Assembly: GCF_000829905.1 (NCBI RefSeq)
Contig: NZ_CDPP01000004.1
Coordinates: forward strand, 520,001-584,000
DNA: 64,000 nucleotides
Direction: 5' to 3'
Source: Beduini massiliensis
GTDB taxonomy: Bacteria; Bacillota_I; Bacilli_A; Erysipelotrichales; Coprobacillaceae
Under the pieces are notes generated by a model. It was given only the letters and a program-made list of their open reading frames with translations, was not told the DNA's origin and searched no databases. A program made the position numbers and the translations under genes. Numbering within the stretch: the stretch's first letter is position 1; each line of letters starts with the position of its first letter. Shown one piece after another: positions 30,038 to 37,947 of this stretch.

Positions 30038-30040
30038 ATT

Positions 30041-31033
30041 TCATCGCTTAGTTCGTCTATATTTCTGCAAGCGACTATTTGGACTTTCCGGTATAGTCAT
30101 TTCAACTAAGCCCTTTTCTATCGCTGGTAAAAGATAATTATTACGGAATGTTGGTCGATGCTTTAACCCTAATAGTTCCATTAATTCCTTAGTTGAATAA
30201 GTTTGACTTCCCAAGCATTTAAGTAATTTTTTGACTTGTTCGGTATCTTGTTCGTTGACTTGTTCGGTCTCAGTGATTTCTATCAGGGCATCATAAATAA
30301 CAGTTAATAAAAATTCTACAAATTTTCCCGAATCTCCAAGATGATCACATTCTCCAAGAATCTTGTAATACTCCTGCTGACGTTCACGAATCAGTGTTTC
30401 AATTGGTAACCAGCCAAACACAGTATTCCACTGATACAGCAATAAAGTATGCCACATTCTGCCCATTCTCCCATTTCCGTCTATAAAGGGATGGATAAAT
30501 TCAAATTCATAATGAAAAACACAGCTTTTAATAAGTGGATGTGCATCGGATTCTCTTAGCCAGTTGAATAGGTTGCTCATAAGTTGAGGCACTAAGTCTG
30601 CGGCTGGAGCTACATGAACAACCTTTTTACCTGAAAATACTCCGACTCCACCAGTCCTGTAAATACCCGGCTTATCTGTTAGTTCTTTCATCAAAATATA
30701 ATGTGCTTTTAATAGATCCTTTTGCGATAATGGATTGTATTGTAATAATGTTTCATAGGCTTCAAAAGCATTTTTTACTTCACATATTTCGGAAGGCGTT
30801 CCTAAGATATGTTTACCATTAATAATATCTGTTACTTGTTCCAAAGATAAAGAATTATTTTCTATTGCTAATGAGGCTTGAATTGTCTTGATGCGATTAT
30901 CTCTTCGCAATCTAGGGTTTTTATTCATTTTATCATTAATTGTAATTCTTGTAATCAGCTCGGTAATCCTCGATACTAAATTGACTGTTGTGTCTGTTAT
31001 CGTATAAGGCGGATTATATAAATTTTCTTGCAT
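30041..31033 (-). CDS. Fic family protein, class II (autoinhibited) with C-terminal winged helix
   Basis: Probable protein AMP- or NMP-transferase of 330 residues. The active-site loop HPFIDGNGRMGR is intact. An N-terminal inhibitory motif SLAIEN fits the [S/T]xxxE[G/N] pattern of class II Fic proteins, so activity should be self-inhibited. Residues 255-330 form a winged-helix-like end (YSTKELMELLGLKHRPTFRN). The ATG at 31033 has AAGGAGG 7 bases upstream. It lies between decayed repeats of the CRISPR locus with its own short upstream region. Targets unknown; no separate antitoxin gene is visible. Confidence 0.9.
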   Translation of the reverse strand: MQENLYNPPYTITDTTVNLVSRITELITRITINDKMNKNPRLRRDNRIKTIQASLAIENNSLSLEQVTDIINGKHILGTPSEICEVKNAFEAYETLLQYNPLSQKDLLKAHYILMKELTDKPGIYRTGGVGVFSGKKVVHVAPAADLVPQLMSNLFNWLRESDAHPLIKSCVFHYEFEFIHPFIDGNGRMGRMWHTLLLYQWNTVFGWLPIETLIRERQQEYYKILGECDHLGDSGKFVEFLLTVIYDALIEITETEQVNEQDTEQVKKLLKCLGSQTYSTKELMELLGLKHRPTFRNNYLLPAIEKGLVEMTIPESPNSRLQKYRRTKR

Positions 31034-31097
31034 CTTCAAACCTCCTTATATGCAATATCTTGTGTTTTCACTTATTTTTAATTCTATCTTATTAAAA

Positions 31098-31389
31098 TGT
31101 AAAAAACATTAAATGTTGTTGTTAAACCATTTGTGGGTACCTACTTCAAACTGGGCAACATTAATTTAAATACATCTTATGTTGTTATTAAACCGACTTG
31201 ACGAAAATGTCATTTATTCAATTATGACATTTAAATACATCTTATGTTGTTATTAAACTGAAGCAGACTATCCACTTTCTCGCTATGAAATCAAATTTAA
31301 ATACATCTTATGTTGTTATTAAACATCATAGACTTTAGAAGCATCCCACCCATTCTTAGATTTAAATACATCTTATGTTGTTATTAAAC
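31098..31389 (-). CRISPR. CRISPR array 2: 5 repeats, 4 spacers, directly after cas2
   Basis: Repeats start at 31098 (decayed, 22 of 30 matches), 31164, 31229, 31295 and 31360; spacers are 35-36 bp. The four good repeats are identical to those of array 1. The leader lies on the right, between the array and cas2, so the array is transcribed in the same direction as the cas operon. Confidence 0.98.
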
Positions 31390-31564
31390 CCTCGTAAATA
31401 CCGCTTTCTGTAACTCTATTATTCCATAAATCCCCTATAAATTCAAGGAATTCTCCTTATTTTACCAGCGACACCTTCAGTTTTGAAGCTGAAATCAAAA
31501 CAAACAAAATAGTTCCTATTTATAGGCATAATTTCACTTTCTAGGAGAATAAGCCTGGTAAAAT
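31390..31564 (-). promoter_or_regulatory. CRISPR leader of array 2 (175 bp)
   Basis: Begins at the first base of the cas2 stop codon and ends at the first repeat. Promoter TTGAAT (31441-31446), 17-base spacer, AATAAT (31418-31423). Inverted repeat elements at 31459-31468 / 31555-31564 (ATTTTACCAG type), and ATTTATAGG at 31518-31526 pairing with the CCTATAAAT next to the -35. The middle 40 bp is the least conserved part compared with the other two leaders. Confidence 0.85.
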
Positions 31565-31857
31565 TACAAGATCAAATCTTCACCAGTTTCTACCGGGCGC
31601 TTCCCTAATATTTCTTCGCCAAAAACATTATTGCTTATTGTCTTAATAATACAGATGTAATCTTCTTCCTTATCGATTACTTTCTTTAATTCTCTTTTTA
31701 AATTCACAAGATTAGCTGGGGTAATTTCGCCTCTAAAAACAGAATACTGAAAATGAGATAAATATTTTTTGCAAACCTTAAATACTTTCTGTACTCGTTT
31801 TTCTTTAACATCATAAAAAACAATGGCATAGTTATAATTTATTTTCTGCTTTTTCAT
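31564..31857 (-). CDS. cas2: CRISPR-associated endoribonuclease-fold protein Cas2
   Basis: Adaptation protein that bridges two Cas1 dimers in the spacer integration complex, 97 residues. The ferredoxin-like N-terminus YAIVFYDVKEKRVQKVFKVC carries the metal-binding Asp; SHFQYSVFRGEITPANLVNL is also typical. One base separates it from cas1, and its stop codon is the first base of leader 2. Confidence 0.95.
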   Translation of the reverse strand: MKKQKINYNYAIVFYDVKEKRVQKVFKVCKKYLSHFQYSVFRGEITPANLVNLKRELKKVIDKEEDYICIIKTISNNVFGEEILGKRPVETGEDLIL

Positions 31858-31858
31858 A

Positions 31859-32857
31859 CTACATTCCTCTTTTTAATGAAAATGGAATAAACGCCTGATC
31901 TTCTAATATACATTTTATCAATTTATAGCAATCCAACTTGATTGCTGTTTGATAAGTAATCTTTCTTTTAAGTTTTGGATGCACGAAAGTGCTAGATAAA
32001 CGTTCTTCAAAAGCTTCAATAAACAATCTTTTCCCCTCTTCATTTAAAATACAATAATTAAGTTTCTTTTCAAAGTGTTTATCTACCTTAATTTTTTTAT
32101 TATTGATTAATTCAAAAATTGTTTTAAATACTATCACCGGTTTAAATACTTCACTGATATCTAAACTTAAAGAAAAACGTCTTTCACTTGGTTCATGTAG
32201 AAAGCTGATGCGTTGATCTAAATGAGTCTGATAAATCATAGATATCGTTTTTGTATAGAGCAAAGTATTCCCAAAAGAGATTAACGCATTAATCGGGTTA
32301 TCTGGGGGACGTTTTACTCTTTTTTGAAAAATAAATTCTTCAATTAAAATATATTGAAACATATTATAAAATCTTTGCCATAGTTCGCCTTCTAAAGACA
32401 TGATTGAATAGATATCATTAGTCTGTAATATTTTGTTGGAGAACTCGCTTTGAATCCAATCAATAGTTCCTTTTACTTCTTTTTTACCGTGCTTATAATA
32501 ATGATATAAGATTTCATATAGATTTTCACCAATCCCATTTACAATATTTTGAGCAATTTCTATTCTCTGATTTGTATGTTTTTCAACTTGTTTAATAAGC
32601 AGTCTACCACTGTTAAATTGTTCTCTCGGATAAAACGTACCGCTATAATTCCCATAATAATTAAAAAAATGAATAATAATGTGGTGAGCCGAAATAAAAT
32701 CCAATAACTTACTATTGATTGAAACTTCATTTAAGCAATAGATTTCTTTGGTATTTTCGATGGGAATATAAATATTCTTATCGTTCTTTCTATAACAGAG
32801 TGAGTGGTCTTTCCTAGATAGTTCTCCCATACTCATTATGTAGCGAGTCGTTCCCAT
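31859..32857 (-). CDS. cas1: CRISPR-associated integrase Cas1
   Basis: Spacer integrase of the Cas1-Cas2 complex, 332 residues. N-terminal beta domain (RYIMSMGELSRKDHSLCYRK), helical domain with LEGELWQRFYNMF (catalytic Glu), later FLHEPSERRFSLSLDISEVF (His and Asp region). The ATG at 32857 follows AAGGAGG by 9 bases; the longer frame would overlap the cas4 end without a binding site. Confidence 0.95.
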   Translation of the reverse strand: MGTTRYIMSMGELSRKDHSLCYRKNDKNIYIPIENTKEIYCLNEVSINSKLLDFISAHHIIIHFFNYYGNYSGTFYPREQFNSGRLLIKQVEKHTNQRIEIAQNIVNGIGENLYEILYHYYKHGKKEVKGTIDWIQSEFSNKILQTNDIYSIMSLEGELWQRFYNMFQYILIEEFIFQKRVKRPPDNPINALISFGNTLLYTKTISMIYQTHLDQRISFLHEPSERRFSLSLDISEVFKPVIVFKTIFELINNKKIKVDKHFEKKLNYCILNEEGKRLFIEAFEERLSSTFVHPKLKRKITYQTAIKLDCYKLIKCILEDQAFIPFSLKRGM

Positions 32858-32871
32858 AAATTCTATCCTCC

Positions 32872-33363
32872 TTATATATAACAATATTCATAATAAGCAC
32901 ATTTTTTACAGGTCGGCTGATGCAATACAGGAGGTATATCGGTAGAGTTAATAAGCAGTTGAATGGACATTAAAAGCTGTTCAAGTTTATTTTCTATATC
33001 CTCTGTTAGCTCTATAATCTCTGTATGACTATTTTTGTTCTTTTCAATGAATTGTATTTTCCCTTTTCTGATGATTCCCTTATCTTTAAGAACTTTCAAA
33101 TAGAAGATTACCTGCCATCGGCACGCGTCTTCATCCGCATCACTCTTTTTTATCTCAATTAAATAATCTTTAGTTAATTTATCTAAGCGAATATTCTCAA
33201 TACTTATTTCACTGTTTAAATCATTTTCTAATTTTTCTTTATGCAAAGCTTTGCCTATCATTACATTTTGGCTATTGTCTTCTAAATTGATTTTATTTCC
33301 CATTAAATAGCATTGGCGTTTACAATGAATATAGTAGTTTACTAATGTTCCTGTTATGTTCAT
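32872..33363 (-). CDS. cas4: CRISPR-associated exonuclease Cas4
   Basis: Iron-sulfur nuclease that trims prespacers and helps select the PAM, 163 residues. An N-terminal Cys in YIHCKRQCYL and the C-terminal triad CKKCAYYEYC give the four-cysteine cluster. RecB-type nuclease residues are in the middle (GKALHKEK, then IEIKKSDADEDACRWQVIFY). The ATG overlaps the cas3 stop by four bases. Confidence 0.92.
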   Translation of the reverse strand: MNITGTLVNYYIHCKRQCYLMGNKINLEDNSQNVMIGKALHKEKLENDLNSEISIENIRLDKLTKDYLIEIKKSDADEDACRWQVIFYLKVLKDKGIIRKGKIQFIEKNKNSHTEIIELTEDIENKLEQLLMSIQLLINSTDIPPVLHQPTCKKCAYYEYCYI

Positions 33364-35870
33364 AGAAATCCCCCTCTTAATTTCTTTCTATCCAGTTTTC
33401 CATCAACCATGTATTCATTTCCTTCTTCAATGTAATATAAGTCACCAATGACCTCACTATAATTTGGTACATCACTCAACTTAACTGTATAAATAAAATA
33501 ATTTAATTTACTTTTCACCAAAGACAGACGAATCATTTTTTCAGGATAATTCATCTTAGCCATTAATAACGCACAATACTCCTTCCATACTTGTGCACCT
33601 TGTACGCTGACCCCATTTATTTGCTCAGTTGTATTTATACATACATCACAATATAATAGCTGTTCATCAATTAACTTCATCTTGTCCGCAACATCAGCCC
33701 CTTTTAGCAGGCGTACTTTACTATCGAAATAAGGAAGCAGCCCATTTATTGTATTGGCATCTCTTTTTTTAATAAGATCAAATACGTGTTCATAATAATG
33801 CGTAAAATCTTTATCAATTAAAGATTGTATATTATCCGTTTTATTTAATGTTAATTCAACATTATTTCTGACATCCCCACGATAAATAGATCTTACATTG
33901 CGATAGTTAAAGAAATATGCTTTCCCCTCTTTTAAGCAAGAACGGTTGATTCTTCCCATGAACTGTTCTTCATTATCAAATAAAGAGACATTTTTAAAAC
34001 CTATATCCATATCGATATCCAGCCCAGCTTCTACCACTTGTGTGGCAACTAAAAGTAATGTTTCATTTTTATTTAAACTTTGCTGTAAGGAATTTAAAAT
34101 ACGTATTCTTTCCGCTTTATTATCATCCCCAGTTAGTAATAGACATTTAATTTTCAACTCGTTATCCAAAACTTTATTCTTTATGATCTCATAAAAATCA
34201 TAAGCATCTTGTTTAGCGATAAATTCGACCATGACCTTATTTTGATGACATCGATCGAGTACAAAATCGACAAGATCTGCTAATGTCAGATTATCTATTT
34301 TAAGCAAATCATCATGAATCGTCACTCTGTTTTTAAAATAGGGGTGTTGGAAATAGAACGAAGGGTCTTTAACTAACGGATAAACTGGTATATCAATAGC
34401 GGTTAGCTGATCCATGGGTGGCAATGTTGCAGACATCATAATAACTTTTATGTTTAATATCTCGGCAAATGTTTGAATAAACGTCATGATATAGGACCAT
34501 AAGCTGTTCTTATATGTCTGAATTTCATCAAAGACAATAACACTGTTGATTAATTTATAAAAACCATATGTATTTTCCCTTCGTGGAGAAAACAAAATAT
34601 TAAACAAACTGACATGTGTGGTTAATATAAACGGATAATTCAAAAATTGACGATCCAGTAAGAGTCTGTTAAAATCCATATCATCATCAATCAGCTCTTC
34701 AATAGGAGTGACTGCATTCATCGCTACTATATTCTTTAGATATTCATCGTCATCTTGAAATATCTCCTTTAACGAATGGAAGTTTTGTTCAATCAGAGAA
34801 TTAAATGGGTAAATATAGAAAATCTTACGTTTATCCTGCGCTGCCATCTGCATGCTTAAATAATAAGCAATATTACTTTTCCCACTTCCTGTCGGAGCTT
34901 CCAAATAATAAATAGAATGATTCGGATTTTTCTTATAGCAATCAGCAACTTCCAAAAATAATCGACTTCGCAAATGATTAATATCTGGTGTTTCCATAGT
35001 TTGATATTCTTCTAACGGACATGAATTAATCTTTTGATACAGTTTTGATGCTTGATACCCCTGATATAATCGTGTGGAATAATCGATTTCTTTATCTATA
35101 GTACAGTGATTAAAAAACTGATTTGCCGCATAATGATCACATGTCAATAAAATAGAATAAAGCAATCGACTATATGTATAAACTATCGTATCTTGTTTAA
35201 TGTTAAAATTTTGCGTTACTTGTTCATAGACACCATAAAACCACCTTTTAGTAAATGCTTTTTTTATAAACCCAGCATCATTTTCTAATGTATAAAAGTC
35301 ATTTCCCACTGATAACTGAAGTACTATATTTCTGCCTATATTCAGATCATCAAATTCGTCCAAGTACTTTCCAAAATCGTCTAATTGAGTATGGTGTCTA
35401 GATATTACATAGCTGTTGATTAAACACAATGCAACTAATCTTTGATCTAATCCGAATTCATCTCGTATTCTTTTTATATAGTAATCCAAATAAAGGATTG
35501 CCGAAAGCAGAGAATGTTGACTTCCATAAAATTCATTTATTCCGATTCCATTCTCATTTTTCATCTTTTCTTTTTGAAATTTACAGTTTATTTTTCCCAT
35601 ATCATGAAAGATAACGAGTCCCTTGATCATGTCTATTGAAAAATTGATCTTGATCATGTCTATTGAAAAATTGATTTGGTTTTTACCCATATCTGGAAAA
35701 AGACCTATAAATATTCTATGAAAGACGTTCTCAAGATCTCTTTCCTTATTAAGAAGATCATAATACTCCTGTACAAGAGACAGATGAGCTGTCAGTGACT
35801 CTTTATTCGTCCCATTACAATGAGCATAGATATCCTTCTCTATTTTTGACATTAATTCCTCTATAAGCAT
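33360..35870 (-). CDS. cas3: CRISPR-associated helicase-nuclease Cas3 (HD-DExH)
   Basis: Target-degrading nuclease-helicase recruited by Cascade, 836 residues. HD domain at 1-250 with FHDMGK (His89-Asp90). Helicase motif I APTGSGKS, motif II DEIQ, motif III MSATLPP and motif VI QFMGRINR are all present. Just before the HD motif the nine-residue unit INFSIDMIK occurs twice (66-74 and 75-83), from a 27-bp tandem duplication. AGGAGG precedes the ATG. A hairpin lies between cas5 and this gene. Confidence 0.95.
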   Translation of the reverse strand: MLIEELMSKIEKDIYAHCNGTNKESLTAHLSLVQEYYDLLNKERDLENVFHRIFIGLFPDMGKNQINFSIDMIKINFSIDMIKGLVIFHDMGKINCKFQKEKMKNENGIGINEFYGSQHSLLSAILYLDYYIKRIRDEFGLDQRLVALCLINSYVISRHHTQLDDFGKYLDEFDDLNIGRNIVLQLSVGNDFYTLENDAGFIKKAFTKRWFYGVYEQVTQNFNIKQDTIVYTYSRLLYSILLTCDHYAANQFFNHCTIDKEIDYSTRLYQGYQASKLYQKINSCPLEEYQTMETPDINHLRSRLFLEVADCYKKNPNHSIYYLEAPTGSGKSNIAYYLSMQMAAQDKRKIFYIYPFNSLIEQNFHSLKEIFQDDDEYLKNIVAMNAVTPIEELIDDDMDFNRLLLDRQFLNYPFILTTHVSLFNILFSPRRENTYGFYKLINSVIVFDEIQTYKNSLWSYIMTFIQTFAEILNIKVIMMSATLPPMDQLTAIDIPVYPLVKDPSFYFQHPYFKNRVTIHDDLLKIDNLTLADLVDFVLDRCHQNKVMVEFIAKQDAYDFYEIIKNKVLDNELKIKCLLLTGDDNKAERIRILNSLQQSLNKNETLLLVATQVVEAGLDIDMDIGFKNVSLFDNEEQFMGRINRSCLKEGKAYFFNYRNVRSIYRGDVRNNVELTLNKTDNIQSLIDKDFTHYYEHVFDLIKKRDANTINGLLPYFDSKVRLLKGADVADKMKLIDEQLLYCDVCINTTEQINGVSVQGAQVWKEYCALLMAKMNYPEKMIRLSLVKSKLNYFIYTVKLSDVPNYSEVIGDLYYIEEGNEYMVDGKLDRKKLRGGFL
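35622..35675. repeat. 27-bp in-frame tandem duplication inside cas3
   Basis: Two perfect copies, 35622-35648 and 35649-35675, each beginning CTTGATCATGTC and ending AAAATTGAT on the plus strand. It inserts nine residues five positions before the HD motif. Confidence 0.97.
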
Positions 35871-35887
35871 CTTTCATTCCTCCTAAA

Positions 35888-35910
35888 AACTACTTCATAA
35901 TGAAGTAGTT
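35888..35910 (-). terminator. Terminator-like hairpin between cas5 and cas3
   Basis: Perfect 11-bp stem AACTACTTCAT / ATGAAGTAGTT with a 1-base centre, overlapping the cas5 stop. On the minus strand it is followed by TTT and then AGGAGG of cas3. It could attenuate cas3-cas4-cas1-cas2 or protect the upstream mRNA end. Confidence 0.6.
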
Positions 35911-36631
35911 AGAAAAAGCTGATATTTTTGTTGTCTACACAGTAAACGAGATCTGAAGTTGTTGCCATTGCAAAATCAGTGTAAATCATAGGCTCCATAA
36001 CATATTGATTGCACGATACATCTAATCCAGTTGGCAGGAATTCTTCGTATTTAAAAGTTGGAAAAGAGATTTCCTCACTTTCTGCATTTAAATTTACATC
36101 CGACTTTTTGCACAAAGAATCCAAACGAGTAACTTTTTCAGCTTTGATCCCATTATCAATTACCTCAACATAATCAATATCGGCATAATGATCATTAGAG
36201 CCTAGATAAGGAATATAACAACACTGGTGGTGAATCATTGCCTCTTTTAATTTTTCAGCTTCTTCTTGATCAATTAAGACATAAATTTCCCATTTGGGAT
36301 CATGCAGCCATTGCTGTCTGACAATTAAATTGCCACCCTGTTCCCTAGAAGCATATCCAACTGAGTTATTGAAAGTATGTATTTTCTTCATAAAGTAGCC
36401 AGTTTGAGAAGGAACAATCGCAATCTTTAATCCTTTTAAACGCTGATAAAATTCAGGATAGGTTTGTTCCTTTGTCATCTGATTATAGCCATCATAGCCT
36501 AAAATAGCTCCAAAAATCCCCAGTAAGGCAACCTTATGAATATTCCCAAAAGTAAAATAAGCATATTCATTTATATCCGGCTTTTTAAAAAAGGCTGTTT
36601 TCCCACTTAATGTAAATTTTAAGATTTCCAT
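35909..36631 (-). CDS. cas5: Cascade subunit Cas5 (type I-B)
   Basis: RAMP protein that caps the 5' end of crRNA in Cascade, 240 residues. The N-terminal strand and loop KFTLSGKTAFFKKPDINEYA and YFTFGNIHKVALLGIFGAIL, with the Gly-rich turn, are characteristic of Cas5b (Csh-type). The ATG at 36631 lies one base after the cas7 stop; an upstream extension would run inside cas7. Confidence 0.9.
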   Translation of the reverse strand: MEILKFTLSGKTAFFKKPDINEYAYFTFGNIHKVALLGIFGAILGYDGYNQMTKEQTYPEFYQRLKGLKIAIVPSQTGYFMKKIHTFNNSVGYASREQGGNLIVRQQWLHDPKWEIYVLIDQEEAEKLKEAMIHHQCCYIPYLGSNDHYADIDYVEVIDNGIKAEKVTRLDSLCKKSDVNLNAESEEISFPTFKYEEFLPTGLDVSCNQYVMEPMIYTDFAMATTSDLVYCVDNKNISFF

Positions 36632-36632
36632 C

Positions 36633-37562
36633 TTAAAGCGCCACTTTCGTATAAATATCAAAGTATTGGGCGTCGCTTATATCACTTTCTATATCAAGAT
36701 GTAATGAATCATAATATATTTCTACTGATTTTATTTGGTCTTTGTGTGCTTCTATCATCTTTCCCAAATCTAAATGTAACGTGTGCTTATCTTCTCCTTT
36801 TTTAAAAGAAATGAAATTCGTCAAAGTTGGCAAATATGTTTTTTCATCTGTTTCGATAAATAAAGCAAATTCATTATCACAGCCAGCTTTTGAATTTGAA
36901 GAAAACGCACTTACCGAAGAAAGAGCCGCCTTTTTAAAGGCTTGATAATCTTGATCTTTGTAACCTTCTGTAATACTTAGTTCAATAAAATTATGATATG
37001 CATTAGGATTAATTGAAAACGGATAATAATAGTGCGCTTCATCACTCAAAACCATCGACCCTATTGTTGTATTTTGTGCTAATTCATCACTGGTTTTATC
37101 TCTAAAAGGAGAAAGAATCTGTTGTTCAAAAGTCTGCGTTTCTTCAAAAACATTCATTCCTTGTCCGATCTGTACAGCTCCCGTAATAGAATAATTATTT
37201 TTAGTTTCAGCAAAAGTTGCCCCAAAAGATCGAACATCTATTGCTTTAAAAAGATTCCCTAAAACTTCTACCGAATTTGTTTTTTCAGTTACTTCAGATT
37301 TGAAAAACTGAGTATATCTTTCTGACAATGAACGTGGCACCAATACCATTCTCTCTTTACTATCTGAGACCAATGTATGTGAACGCGTATACAACACCAC
37401 CTCTCCTTGTTCCTCCCAAAATTTTCGCATAGTAAATTTTAAAGCCTTGTCACTGCCAAATATTTCTCCTGTCGGCGTTGTTTTAGGATAGCCACTGAAA
37501 TCCGCATTCCAATTTGCCATCATTGCTTTAATCCCGATAATTCCATACACTTTATTCTTCAT
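36633..37562 (-). CDS. cas7: Cascade backbone subunit Cas7 (Csh2-like, type I-B)
   Basis: Forms the helical crRNA-binding filament, 309 residues. Starts KVYGIIGIKAMMANWNADFS, with PTGEIFGSDKALKFTMRKFW, VRSFGATFAETKNNYSITGA and QIGQGMNVFEE as Csh2-type landmarks. Overlaps the cas8b end by 11 bases, so translation is coupled. Confidence 0.92.
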   Translation of the reverse strand: MKNKVYGIIGIKAMMANWNADFSGYPKTTPTGEIFGSDKALKFTMRKFWEEQGEVVLYTRSHTLVSDSKERMVLVPRSLSERYTQFFKSEVTEKTNSVEVLGNLFKAIDVRSFGATFAETKNNYSITGAVQIGQGMNVFEETQTFEQQILSPFRDKTSDELAQNTTIGSMVLSDEAHYYYPFSINPNAYHNFIELSITEGYKDQDYQAFKKAALSSVSAFSSNSKAGCDNEFALFIETDEKTYLPTLTNFISFKKGEDKHTLHLDLGKMIEAHKDQIKSVEIYYDSLHLDIESDISDAQYFDIYTKVAL

Positions 37563-37947
37563 CTTCTTTTTCCTCCTTTGAGTTTCCCATATATATCAAA
37601 TTTTGGCTAGCTGTTCCTGCTAAAATAATCCATCTATCAACTTTCTTTTGATGTGGTTTATATCTCATTATTCTTCCAAATAACTTATTAGCCCGATGAT
37701 TTGGCGAAATGGGTAATGCATAACTAACACTATTATATAATTTTTCTATTTCCTGTTTCACAATTTCATCTTTTTTAGCTTGAGTCAGTCCACTAAAACG
37801 CATTGACATTTTCTTTTTAGCTTTGATCTGTGACACGTAATAGTAAGCTAACTGTCCTACCGCAAAATAGTATTCTTCATCATTACTGAAATTCCAATCA
37901 TTATTAGCTTCATTCAAATGTTCTTTTAACATATCTATTACATCCAT
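37552..37947 (-). CDS. Predicted Cas11b small subunit from an internal start in cas8b
   Basis: An ATG at 37945-37947 in the cas8b frame has AAAGGAGA (37959-37966) 11 bases upstream. The product would be the last 131 residues of Cas8b (MDVIDMLKEHLNEANNDWNF onward), helical, the size expected of Cas11. Internal translation of Cas11 from cas8 is known in type I-B, I-C and I-D systems; here it is inferred from the binding site and position only. Confidence 0.6.
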   Translation of the reverse strand: MDVIDMLKEHLNEANNDWNFSNDEEYYFAVGQLAYYYVSQIKAKKKMSMRFSGLTQAKKDEIVKQEIEKLYNSVSYALPISPNHRANKLFGRIMRYKPHQKKVDRWIILAGTASQNLIYMGNSKEEKEDEE

